NCBI GenBank assembly: GCA_012862575.1
Contig: BLSF01000030.1
Span: 189,584-253,583 of the forward strand
Length of the DNA stretch: 64,000 bases
DNA from: Parietichytrium sp. I65-24A
Lineage: Eukaryota > Sar > Bigyra > Thraustochytrida > Thraustochytriidae
Reading direction: 5' to 3'
The notes under the pieces are model-generated. The model saw only the letters and a program-made list of their open reading frames with translations. It was not told where the DNA came from and did no database searches. Shown here piece by piece: positions 10,301 to 18,756 of the stretch (positions are counted from its first letter, which is position 1; each line of letters opens with the position of its first letter). The position numbers were made by a program, and so were the translations under genes.

Positions 10301-13156
10301 CTGATCTAAAGTCTTCTTTGGGTGTGTCATGGACACATTGCCCCACAAAAAGCAGCTCGTGCCGTGCAGGAGACCCATTTCGCAACCCCACTCTGAGTCA
10401 CGCACAGTTGCTGGCTCTATGCAATTTCCACTCTGGTCGCGAACTTGGCCGCAGGAGCACGGTTCACCGTCTTGCAACAACAGGCGATTCTTGCACATCG
10501 ACAAAGCCGCGGTGGCGTCGATTGCCTCATGGCTGGAACGCTGGATGCCGACACTCGAAATGGTTCCCCCGTTAGGAAAGAAGGCCGCGCCGTACAGTTC
10601 ATCAGATGGGTTTAAGACACTGCAAGCCGCTAACTCTACACCCGACAGGTAGACCGCGATCGCCTTTGTGTCACCAATTGGATTCGTTAGCCGAGACATG
10701 GCGGAGCCTTCCCACGCTACGTTCCAGCCCGCGTCTAACTGAATCTCATACAAGTTTTGCTTAGACCTGACTGAAGCAATTTTAATGCCATCAATGCTCA
10801 CCTGCGCGTTGAGAAATCGACCCTGCAAGTTGTCCAGCCGGTTGTAGATCCTCACACGAGCTACATTTGCCAGATCGGCGGCATCGAAATCAGCGCTCCA
10901 CCATGGGTTGTGCGCTGCTCCATCACTTGAGTAGTACGTGTGAGTTATTGTGGAGAGGTTTTCGTCCAGGGCTTTTGCAGCGCTGCCAGCCGTACTCTGG
11001 CGAGGCTGAAAAAGTGCGATTCTCTCATTGTTGGCGTCAAAAAGTTGCACTTCTCTCACATGCAAGTGTTGAGGAAAGGGGATCTCGATGCGGAGATTGT
11101 GACGGCTGCTCAAGGTTGGTAAGTTATCAAACGTGTAGACCGACTGGGTATCGGTAATTTCGCCGATAAACACACCATCGATCGAGACGAGAGCGTTTAC
11201 AATCCTTTCGCTATAGGTTGGTCGGTTGTGAATCACGACCTTTCCAACGCTGGAGATGTCATCAACAAGAAATCCAGCTCTCCACCATGGGGCATCACCT
11301 TCGTGCGCGGCTGTCCCGACATGGGACCAAGAGGCAAGGTCGCCATCTAATGCACGATGTGCGCCAAATTGTTCGTCGTTATTGTTTTGCGTGGAGCTCT
11401 GGTGCGGGTTGAACAGCGGAATCAGGTTTCCGCTCCGGTCAAACAATTGAACCTCCGCCATGTGCAAGATTTTTCCCACATGTGGCAAGTCGACTCGAAG
11501 GTGATGAAGCGCTTTGTTTGGGCGTGCAATGTGTACCATATGCTCTGCTTGCATGTCGTCCAGTTCGGCCAAAACGACATTGTCGATCCGAACGACTGCG
11601 CTAACGACAGTGTCCTTGTTCACGGTCACGTCGCTTCGAAGAATGCGAATTGTTGATATCGCCGAGATGTTCTGCATGTCAAACTCCGCACTCCACCAAG
11701 GTGAGTCGCCATCAAGAGACGCTGCGGTTGCGCTAATGCTGTCCATTGCGAGCTCAGCAGACCCGCTTTGCGCAGATACCTGGGGACGGGTGAGAGTAAT
11801 TTGCCTTCCATCAATGTCTGACAACTGGACCTCCGCCAACTTGAGAGCAAGCGACTTGCCGGGAAACTCAATATGAATCTTGTGCAGTTTTCTGACGCGT
11901 ATCTCTACGTCGGACGCAGCAGCCGTAGCAAAGGTCTGACTCGATCCACCGGGACACGTGATACGCAGATCGTTCGCCAGTGCACTTACGCTGACACCAG
12001 AATCGCAGGTAAGTGCATTCGATTCAGACGTCATGCAAAGCTCAGGCGAAGAAGACGTGCTGCTGACGGTACTGAGCGTCGCGGAAAGGCGGCTGATGGT
12101 ATATCCGAGAGTAGTGGCTCTGGCACCGGAACTCGTTGCAGTAAATCGAGAGCCCAAGTCCTCCACTGTGATGTCAGAAAAGTCCCAAATGTCAGTTTTC
12201 GTCGTTGCAAACGAAAATTGGTCACAGGTCTCTCCGCTGACGCCATCAAGACAGCGGCACGGCCCACCCTCAGCCTTTGTGCGTGGCAGAGAGTAGTCGC
12301 CACAAACGGTTTCAAAGTCATCTGTAAACTCAAAGCAGCCCGGCCCAGCAAAACCGGGAAGGCACTTGCAGTACCCGAATTCGCCACAGGAGCCAGACTG
12401 GGACCCCAGCGAATTGCATCCTTGAGTTGCGCAGTTATAGGTGATACCGTCCCGTTCGAGCGCTCTGCATCTTGTCCGCCCAGCGCCGGTGGCATCCGTG
12501 TAGTCTATGCTCCACACCCAGCCAACTGGCGGGGCCTTGCAGCGGCATTCGTGGCCAGTGCCTTGAGCAACACAATTCCCAGTAGCTTGAGTGGCATGTC
12601 CACAAGGAAGCTCGTGGCACCACGGCTTGCAACATGTCACCTTATTGGTAGTTTGTAAAGCGCGGAGTGTAGAGTGTTGCGACAAATCAAAAGAGTCATC
12701 GGCTTTTGGCGAATCGCTTGATGCTTGACTTGGAGCACTGGTAGTGATTGCACTCGCGCTCTGCCACATGCGCAATGCAAAATCCTGAGCATCTTCGTCA
12801 ACGCTCTCCCCACTAAGATCAGAGACTTGGAGTATTCTCTTGCAGCATGGTTTGCTCAGGTATTTACAGCACCTTCTCGTGCAACACCCTGCAGAAGTGG
12901 GCCTGGGCGTCGGCTTTTTGGTCGTTGGGAAAGGGGTTGGCTGAGGAGTTGCTACCGGGGACTTGGTTGGACTTTTGGTGGGACTCGGAGTCGGGCACGC
13001 GAGCTCCGTTTCTTTTGCGTAGCTGAAATCTCCTTGGCCGTCGCAGCTCCGTGGGCACGCTGCATCAGGCAACTTGCAGAGGTTCGAGATCTGGCCGGCA
13101 GCCTGAGCCACGATGATGGCCAAGATAATGGTGATCCTGGCTGAGAGACGTCTCAT
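4337..13156 (-). CDS. giant multidomain surface protein: EGF-like, discoidin-like and two C-type lectin domains, membrane-anchored
   Basis: One uninterrupted 2,939-residue frame from an ATG at 13156. It starts with a signal peptide (hydrophobic ~residues 8-21, then AQAAGQ). A PT/SPT-rich linker with Cys clusters follows. Two EGF-like modules are at ~237-312, three discoidin/galactose-binding-like repeats at ~425-805 (each with LxxAEVQLxD and a PWW(S/R)A motif), and two C-type lectin domains at ~920-1067 and ~1098-1242 (WLGL and WVGL motifs). A long helical region is followed by hydrophobic stretches at ~1696-1732, ~1795-1825 and ~2216-2245. A related Cys motif (GLYVSCC, GLFLSCC) occurs twice at ~2065-2170. 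A final TM at ~2876-2905 precedes a ~35-residue basic tail. The modules imply extracellular carbohydrate or glycoprotein binding. Number of membrane passes, ligand and role are unknown. I recognise the modules but not the whole architecture. Confidence 0.9.
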   Translation of the reverse strand: MRRLSARITIILAIIVAQAAGQISNLCKLPDAACPRSCDGQGDFSYAKETELACPTPSPTKSPTKSPVATPQPTPFPTTKKPTPRPTSAGCCTRRCCKYLSKPCCKRILQVSDLSGESVDEDAQDFALRMWQSASAITTSAPSQASSDSPKADDSFDLSQHSTLRALQTTNKVTCCKPWCHELPCGHATQATGNCVAQGTGHECRCKAPPVGWVWSIDYTDATGAGRTRCRALERDGITYNCATQGCNSLGSQSGSCGEFGYCKCLPGFAGPGCFEFTDDFETVCGDYSLPRTKAEGGPCRCLDGVSGETCDQFSFATTKTDIWDFSDITVEDLGSRFTATSSGARATTLGYTISRLSATLSTVSSTSSSPELCMTSESNALTCDSGVSVSALANDLRITCPGGSSQTFATAAASDVEIRVRKLHKIHIEFPGKSLALKLAEVQLSDIDGRQITLTRPQVSAQSGSAELAMDSISATAASLDGDSPWWSAEFDMQNISAISTIRILRSDVTVNKDTVVSAVVRIDNVVLAELDDMQAEHMVHIARPNKALHHLRVDLPHVGKILHMAEVQLFDRSGNLIPLFNPHQSSTQNNNDEQFGAHRALDGDLASWSHVGTAAHEGDAPWWRAGFLVDDISSVGKVVIHNRPTYSERIVNALVSIDGVFIGEITDTQSVYTFDNLPTLSSRHNLRIEIPFPQHLHVREVQLFDANNERIALFQPRQSTAGSAAKALDENLSTITHTYYSSDGAAHNPWWSADFDAADLANVARVRIYNRLDNLQGRFLNAQVSIDGIKIASVRSKQNLYEIQLDAGWNVAWEGSAMSRLTNPIGDTKAIAVYLSGVELAACSVLNPSDELYGAAFFPNGGTISSVGIQRSSHEAIDATAALSMCKNRLLLQDGEPCSCGQVRDQSGNCIEPATVRDSEWGCEMGLLHGTSCFLWGNVSMTHPKKTLDQVCDAMLWSLVSLHSADEVEFLKQFYADNYPGESVQIWLGLSWDRLLEVNSEVADWVLRPDAQWDDGSAFDFDQFGPDKASLVRYLSDGSETCFYMDLDSGAWGTRPCTDSLVAGCKHTAMPTSCAEGFVFDWTTLKCMEGTQVPATCDMWAGYEPLIGDTCFRVESTTQVSFSEAREQCESEGGYLASFLVEDAHQIVSERIAIEGYDKYWVGLTVKNAEGFSSADEIYEPLFWDAGVDVNSTLWASLRGNSVKSQDPACVYLSKAAPNSLEFAQSCSDKHGFVCMRLARGCPEDYVYREGSCVSTKPTAIQTFTEEVICADLVLQSETQATSLSQLEKTASCLASSSSADWTPALRKVASIAATTLRKKVLTESALKSPSESVQKAVQTWFQLGALSAHGPAGVLSYSEASPLSSSHLSAFFQVHNVNSNDPLNICAVGPCPCAMIRNEQGECEQVDESDAMKVLERHVAYARCAMLDDEQLADISMAPSHVYISRALTCTAKTPVSETVSFDLIVTALDQIEVVLNAQVANTLFGTGRLDEIRKILDATRQRIDMPPISDFSTVPAYSVELASAKMTSFIESLHRNASDRLQIELESSLRENINQKLNQVHLDLAERMSDLSSNVDDLRGDLVEVVSFVADDSWSESKQNVAGSFREIEKLGADIESIKQSMALKASQLEHAVNKLQYWNGEMGSAFGRFETPLNDTMAALQSFFQASERYQDAEESYAEAQKGLQAIKQSLQTALMIGGLIVGGVLTAAGAPIAGMFAMMIPGMIPAGSSGGFRTHSVQHRALQQQTAQPTEAPTFSPTNSPVTLQPTAAPTTLVPTQAPSVAPTEPPALPDAVIVGIVAGTFTFGILTLNVINVLIRPYYARKSAAEANERLIQEFVKYRNNMDTLYYSPDDSYVKGQAKALTEEWSKILSSPSRAKTLSLLESVFDGVRLGEKTAKVSIVAFGTTGFTARVDLPHGKAVKVEFKTGELGNADMVERKFKEVLEKHEAFKGKVESFIENNGRGPKSIRESWAQADLPDFCMPAGARLLQDSDADDAKRSFLLKYQLDVAAMNAEIESASGPAVLSHAVQILTTAIDALMGRNGTEANILCSSGEALQFHCGDGLYVSCCADEEGLCDFGLDANTGEPLCERLSDEELFAEMIPMGYTEQSHWMVDCLNETIKAVPLMYPSHDGLFLSCCVSDTVPEEDRIEACAFPAWESTLHEAKESQQTSQRVLMNAVNVRSPRLGSRELGGACEAGKKAAAVAKSEQLAKTLKISKVGAFGVLATVAIGAASAVLAFASKPPEFPPRDYYDIFNPRDDQLVEGMRKVNLGVRKIGLSVFSLLQRIAMVLMGVEFRDIPDVTGIEGFRDETYSLPEVWDELYESMSKVLEYDFELCPKDKVDGVFDENTYTMCNEQGEVEGCSDGTRLRRLRERAVFGDLPAAQGLRRVLKSKGQLKADMQEAACDAGDAKEDMCIANAEYNSAQAALRDECRNVLESLRLVTVWGKGVHQLMFDFVDGFRQINLLKEKQRIELEGTEEIVDGMVNVQMRTEEVVSRLMQRNPVRALPDYSRERALMDMVAAVEQSRLEEDMFYFQNRVAELLRDYCGAIFYARHGSYSKSKLEQHCSLQFGEIDGSSSSLKSLATRLEGVMNILGTKDLAEYYFGQLGNDRDNWSRLDVTPAVSMQAFEDSGYTTFEFSLGSPPSTTVTNLSYTEPHFCMPFANLEMKEYGFVFYDADGHLIGPLAGERSDNSQLGLAMKISLEGPFAKLATNSRQEAVNGKVITYVSDITSTSFAVQRREGVPSGGIASQVAYDEYFEYHKPSADFQCADGGEVLHESDAHCPGDFRPEHEARQKFMPLPTPYAKYTVIIQPGSYERLRENGVSKVELRARLTGTADLGVKAICDGSAVIVDSVSVAISAEEESASPLHPGVAVGIGAAVVLVATVAVLIRRRIRSHREKLPVGIVVLSDVTERSSTVQGVVDQETKKQ

Positions 13157-16140
13157 GGTTGCAACAAGTCGTTCTTGTACAAGTGACTCTGCTGCTTGTC
13201 GTCGTTGTTGGTCTGGTGGTGATCAAAATCCGAGCAAGCCCAATCCTACTGAAATATTGTGGCTTGCACAGTGGCAAGATTCTTGCAACACTCGAACGAA
13301 AATTGTTTCCGCATTTCACGTCCACACTAGTGGGTGTCAATGCCGAGGCATCTATACTCCCTTAGAGCCTTGCTGGCTCACAGTCAATCAGTTCATGGCT
13401 GCTGAGTGACTGCGAGCTTCTGAGACTACACACAAATGAACAAACTTCGACTCGAGACTCCAAGAATCTCTCTCGAGACAGTCAGGCCAATGGAAGCACT
13501 TTTATAAACCTAAAATCTCAAGCGATGCCCGTGGTGGGGTGACAAACGAGTGTGGTTTTCTCTCATGAAAACCTCTTTAATTGGCTTTGGTTTTACTATT
13601 TTTTTTAATTTAAGTATTAAAATGCAACGAAGATGTGCAGCCTGCAAGTAAAAGCCGCGAAACCTTCAGAGTGAGCACGTCTTGCACCTCTTGTTCATGT
13701 CAGTTATTTACTACATCTCCGCGCTGGCAAGTCTAGAGCAGCACCAGCCAGGGTGTGCGAACACATTTTGTGCTTTTCGCACAAGCGTGTTCAGTGTTTC
13801 ACTGGGGAGACCTTTCGATAAGGTTGCCGGTAGTTCGTTGCTCTTTGTACTTCCACAGGCCGTGTGATTGGTTGGTCGGTAGTCGTTGGAGATTGTTTGC
13901 TTCAAGGCTCGTTCCCAAGTTCAAGTTTGAGAATGTTTGAGTGTCAGCTCCTCCTCTCTTCTCAGCGAAGCGCAATCGCACTCACTGTCAGTACTTCCCA
14001 TGTGATTGCAGAATGGTGCAATTTCCGGCTTTCTCTGTCTCCGGTAGTATCGCGGAGAGCTGCTGGCTAGCAAGAGCGTGCTGCCCGAGCTCAAATCAGC
14101 AGGTCCGTCGCATAATCGATGCCCCAGCGAGAAAGATTAGCAGTGCTCAGACGCGCTGTACTGCTTAAAATACATGTCCATGTCCTGACTGTGAATGAAT
14201 GAACGAATGAATGAATGAAAATGAAAAACAAAAGAAAGAGAAAGAGCAAACAAAGGAAAAGAAGCCCTACGCTCGTCAAGCAAATCCCAAGAGCGAAAAA
14301 AAGTTGGAGTCCGAAGATCACAAAAGATTGTGTACTCAAATGCAAAACAGGAACAGAAAATCACGGCTCCCCCTCTCACTCTCACTCTCTCTCACATCAT
14401 TCTATATCACTCTAACTGCCAAGTTACTCATTTCTCTCTTTCAAAGCCCCACCGTTCCACAGGTAAGCGCCAGTTTTCTAGAGTCCTTCAAAGCGCGCAC
14501 TAGCACACCTTCGCAATTTTGCGCAAGTACCAAGTAATTACCGGCGATGCGATCTGAACTTGGGTTAATTAAGCAGTGGCTTAACCAAATGATAGTAAGT
14601 GCCAGTGACTGGCTACCCACAGTGCAGTTTATTTACTACCGAGCTAGCTACCAAAATAGTAGAAACAGCTTAAGCTACTGACTTTTCTACTGTCACCTTA
14701 AATACGATGATGCCATTCCTTACCACCCATGTCGTCTCACGTCACCACCCATCAACTACTCTACTGCATAAGACCACTAGCGCGCTTATAGTTGTGCGGT
14801 CTCGTACCAAACAGTTAGCTATCGTACTGACAGAGAGTAGATACTAGGTGTGCGCTCGAGGAGTCTCGCCAGTCGTTTGCTATAGTACATAGTAGTGTAT
14901 CAGTAAGAGTGTGTGGAATTCTTTGATTCTTGAATGAAATAATAATCAATTTGTTGTTGATGATGTTGTTGTTGTTGTTGTTGAGCAGACGCAGTAGAGA
15001 AGTGCAGTGTGCGAAATGCGAAAAGGCGGTCACTGGTGAGTGGTCACTGTGAATGTTCAGCGTCTCAGTGACTTGGAGCGCTTGAGTGCTGGTGGTGGTT
15101 TCGCAGTTCCAGAGGAGGCGAACGACAGCTCCTGCCATAGTGTGGGTGGTGGTATCCCAAGCATAGTCTCCAATCGCAATCAGGACTGACAGTCGGGCGA
15201 TGTCGAGCGATGTCGGCGATGGAAGAGGAAACGTGCCGTGCTTCCGCTCTTTTGTTGACTAGAGTCCGTCACATGTAGCGTGGCATTAGTTTCATTCCGA
15301 GGTTCGGATGGTTCGGGCACGGTAACTTAGTGGAAATGGGCGTTTCCAACCGCGACCTCATCAGAGTCTTGTTAGAAAGTCTTCTTCTCACTCTTCTCAC
15401 CCAGCGAATCGCTCACTGCTAGCTTAGCATCTTTTACAGGATCGCGTCGCCCAATGTCCCTTGGAACTTTTGAAAGGAGCAAATACTTGCTCCAGGTCGC
15501 GCTGGAACTTGCCTCACGGCGACGAGAGAGGGTGTGCGAGACTGTAAATTCCGCCGTTTTCTTTTTGATCCCTATGAACGTCCTGTGAGCCTCTGTCCAT
15601 CCATCCATCCGTCCGCTCACACGTCTCTCTGGCACGAGTCGTAGTCATTTGATGCCACCACTGGCAATGCCGTAAGTACTCGTACCAACGCGCACAGAAC
15701 TCAGTGGGCAGGAAGGGGAAGGAAAATCGCGTTCTTCTGACTCCGAAACTGACACTGAGCGCACACATGGCAGGTTCGATTAGAAGTTGCCTTGCATTCA
15801 CCCATGGCCTACATTGCATCTTGTCAGAGGCGCGTTCACAGTCGATCTTTTCTCTTTCTCCCATCCCCATTCTTTTCCTGTCTCTTGGTCTCTCTCTCTC
15901 TCTCTTGTCCCCTGTCCAACGCGCGGAAAAGGAAATTAGTCTCCTGAGCTTACAGCTTTCTGGCCGACCGAGAAGCGGTGTGCGACCGATACCAAAGTAA
16001 AGCGGACCCGACACGTTCGGATTTTTTGTGCGGTACTCACAGTCAGTAGCACATCGCGGCGAGATTGAGCTCGCGGTGGTACCTCCGTCCATCCACCGAG
16101 CTACGATAGTGATCCTTCGTCAAGCTGGGAGAAACGAAGT
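13157..16140. other. intergenic gap upstream of the giant lectin gene
   Basis: No credible gene seen. TGACWGTGA motifs lie at 13378, 13982, 14186 and 16037; the first is about 220 bases upstream of the lectin gene start. A GAAT microsatellite is at 14193-14223, a GTT microsatellite at 14951-14983 and a CT run near 15890-15906. The stretch 14560-14830 is rich in CTA/TAG. The minus-strand frame at 15514-16092 is low complexity, rich in Arg and Glu, and shows no domain. Confidence 0.55.
14193..14223. repeat. (GAAT)n microsatellite
   Basis: Imperfect run of GAAT/GAAC units directly following a TGACTGTGA site at 14186-14194. Confidence 0.85.
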
Positions 16141-16780
16141 GTGGAATAGCAGAAAGCCGACTTCGTCTGTGCCTCAGGCCGTCAGTCTATTAGCTAGCTC
16201 GCAGCTCAATCCTGAAGACACCATCGTTGTCTCGTCTTTCGCGACGAGCCAGGAGGAATTGAATCATGACGGCGTATTTTGCAAATGGGTAAAAAGCTGA
16301 AGCTGCACAAACCTTCTTCGGGCCTCGTGTTTCGGCCGACTTTCACCAGGACAGTGCGCACCGGTCTCGTGTGAAGTACCTTGCCAACGTCTGCGCATTA
16401 AGAGTTCGCGTTCTTCTCTTGATTGAAGAACTCGTTGTAAAATACATGCAACTCAACCACCCCAGCTGGAACCCATCTCTACGTTGTCCTGCAAGACAAG
16501 TGCTTGTCACATCTGACACATAAGCGATTGATTACTCGGCCGCTCAAAGGTGCTCAGGAAAGTTCGCAGTGCACGTGTTCTGGAGATTTCAATCAATTGG
16601 AATGCAAACAATTCTAACTCCACATTTTGCTAGCGAAGGCGTCCTGACAATGCGCTTCCAAAGTCACTGGACGTAAGAACTGTATTTCGTTGACTGGAGA
16701 ATACGTCGGAACAAAGAGGCTCAGGAGGGTGGCAAACAAGTTGAAAGGGTGACTTGCATTTCGTATATCACGACCAAAAT
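16141..16780 (-). pseudogene. decayed copy of the C-terminal ectodomain of the giant lectin gene
   Basis: Read on the plus strand, this segment aligns colinearly with about 4600-5180 inside the giant gene. Shared blocks include GAAGACACCAT against GGAGACACCAT, GAATCATGACGG against GAATGATAACGG, CAGGACAGTGCGCA against CAGGGCAGTGTGCA, ATCTGACACATAAGCGATT against ATCCGACACATAAGTGATT, and GGCAAAC near the far end. Identity is roughly 70% by eye with many small gaps, so no long frame survives. It corresponds to residues ~2660-2850 of the intact protein, just outside the last TM. It lies ~3 kb upstream of the intact gene in the same orientation, which suggests the remnant of a tandem duplicate. It could instead be the decayed end of a separate paralogue. 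Confidence 0.8.
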
Positions 16781-17217
16781 GTTCATTCATACCAAGCCGC
16801 TCTACTAGCTACTAGAGCTACTACGCCTTTTGAAAGTCTCCCTTGGTTGAAAGTTTGAATCTGTTGCTGAACATTTATTTTTAAAGAATATGAAGGAATG
16901 GACTCGCCCCAGACAAAGCCTTGCTTACACAGTGGCTGGTTACGTTCCCGCCAAAATGAATTGATTGGTCCTGGCGTAACGCGCTGCGAATACATCTTCT
17001 TTCCAAGGATGAATGATAATGATAATGATAATTTATGCCAGAAAAACGAACAAGCGAATCTTTCAATCAGGAGTTGGCCTCACGAATTGTTCTTTTGGGA
17101 CAGCACAGCGAGAAATTTCAGCTCAAGTAATGTCTGGAACTCCGTTTGGGCACTTGGACAACAAACAAGGAAAAGATGCTGAAGAGTGGAACAAAGGCAA
17201 AAAAATAGTGATGCTGT

Positions 17218-18756
17218 TTACAAGTCGTCGAGGTCGTCACTGTCTTGCTGGAAAACAGCAGTAAACTCTTGGTCCTGATCGGCGTCTTCGTGGAGAACCA
17301 AGTCCTTCTGCTCCTTCGCCAGGAGCGCTTCGAGGTCGAATTCCTTGGACCACTGCGACACAACTCTACTGACCACACGGTCCTTGGTCTCTTTTGGAGG
17401 CTGAACGTAGTACTTAATTTTACCAAGATTCCAGTCCTGAAGCACGAGGCGGGCAGCCGCGTTTTGGTCCGGGATCCCGCCCTTCGTAAGCTTGCCACGC
17501 TTATGCGCCAAAGCTACCAAGAACTCTGTTGGTGTGGAGAACCGAGACAGGTTGTACAAGATCATAAGCTGTTGCGCGTCGCATTTCTCAATGAGTTTAG
17601 ATACCGGCTCCCTGGCATCCTCGAGTTCCGAAGGATTGAGGCAGTTTCTCAGTGCGAGGCGACCGCTCTTGGAGCTATCCTGGAAGAGAACTCCTGGAGA
17701 GTCAATAAGCTGCACCTTCTTGTCTAGCTGAATATACTGCAAGGTTTTGGTGAAGCCCGCAGTTGAGGAAACCCCGACAGCGCGCGTGCGCTTGAGCGAG
17801 TTGATGACACTGGATTTTCCTACGTTGGGGTACCCTACCACGCCAACAGTGATGGACGTCTTGATATCCCGGTTGCGCGAGTAGTTTTTAAGGAGCTGCA
17901 GGAGAGTATCTGCCCCGACACACACACTGTCCCCGATGGACGCCCCGGTCGCGGAGCTAGAGGTTCCAAGTGCGATCGAGTCTTTCGACGCGCGGGACAG
18001 GTTGGACCTTTGCGTCTGTGTAGAGGCGCGAAATGCGATCACAGGAAACTCTTTGCGAAGGAGTGTGAGCCACTGTTCAACCACCTCTTTCGGCACGAGG
18101 TCGATCTTGTTGAGGACCAGCACCAGCCTCTTGTTGCGTGCGTTCTCCATCACCATCTTTTCAGCCTGTGGCGCGCGGCAGCCCATCGGGTCGCGGGCAT
18201 CCAACACCAGCAGAACCACGTCGGAGTTCTCCACCACATTGCGCAGCTCCTTCATGTACATCCTCTTCTTCCCGCGTGCCAGATCGTCCTCATCCTCTGC
18301 GTCCATGGCCTCCTTCTCCGCCACCTTTTGCGCATGCGCCGACGCTCTTTCTGCCGCTCGAGCCAGTTCCAACTGCGAAGGCCCCGACCTTTTCCGCAGG
18401 TCCACATCTTCGCCATCGACATCGACCATCTCTTCATTGTCATTGTCCTCCATCATCATCTCGCCGTCATCGGCCATAGTTTCGCCGCGTCGAATGGCGT
18501 TCAGTCGCTGCAGCCGGGCCTTTTCGTGCGCCTTCTCGCGCTCTTTGTCCTCCATCATGCGCTCGATGAACTTCTCCTTGAACGGCATCAAGTTCGGCAG
18601 GCCCAGTCCTTTCTTGGACTTGTTCAGCTGCACGCCGCTGCGAGCCAGCTTGCGGTCCTCGCGACGCTGCTTCCGGTGATGTTCGCGCACCCGCTTCTCG
18701 ATCTTGTACTTGTCCTTCAGCGACTGACGCTTGCTCTGGCGCTTCTTCTTCACCAT
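17218..18756 (-). CDS. GNL3L: nucleostemin/GNL3L/Grn1-type circularly permuted GTPase
   Basis: A 512-residue frame from an ATG at 18756. The very basic N-terminus (KRQSLKDKYKIEKRVREHH) is the Grn1/GNL3L N-terminal domain, with a nucleolar-type basic character. The GTPase motifs come in permuted order: VLDARDPMG (~180-190), then G4 NKIDLV at ~216-221, then the P-loop GYPNVGKSS at ~308-316, then G3 DSPG at ~352-355. A short acidic tail ends the protein (DSDDLDDL). Family members act in the nucleolus in maturation and export of the 60S ribosomal subunit. An acidic region (~115-140) separates the basic domain from the GTPase. Family assignment is firm. Choice between the GNL3, GNL3L and Nug1 names is less so. 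Confidence 0.93.
   Translation of the reverse strand: MVKKKRQSKRQSLKDKYKIEKRVREHHRKQRREDRKLARSGVQLNKSKKGLGLPNLMPFKEKFIERMMEDKEREKAHEKARLQRLNAIRRGETMADDGEMMMEDNDNEEMVDVDGEDVDLRKRSGPSQLELARAAERASAHAQKVAEKEAMDAEDEDDLARGKKRMYMKELRNVVENSDVVLLVLDARDPMGCRAPQAEKMVMENARNKRLVLVLNKIDLVPKEVVEQWLTLLRKEFPVIAFRASTQTQRSNLSRASKDSIALGTSSSATGASIGDSVCVGADTLLQLLKNYSRNRDIKTSITVGVVGYPNVGKSSVINSLKRTRAVGVSSTAGFTKTLQYIQLDKKVQLIDSPGVLFQDSSKSGRLALRNCLNPSELEDAREPVSKLIEKCDAQQLMILYNLSRFSTPTEFLVALAHKRGKLTKGGIPDQNAAARLVLQDWNLGKIKYYVQPPKETKDRVVSRVVSQWSKEFDLEALLAKEQKDLVLHEDADQDQEFTAVFQQDSDDLDDL

Noticed and set aside
15514-16092. 192-codon minus-strand frame
   Set aside because: Low complexity from CT/AG tracts; shows no domain.
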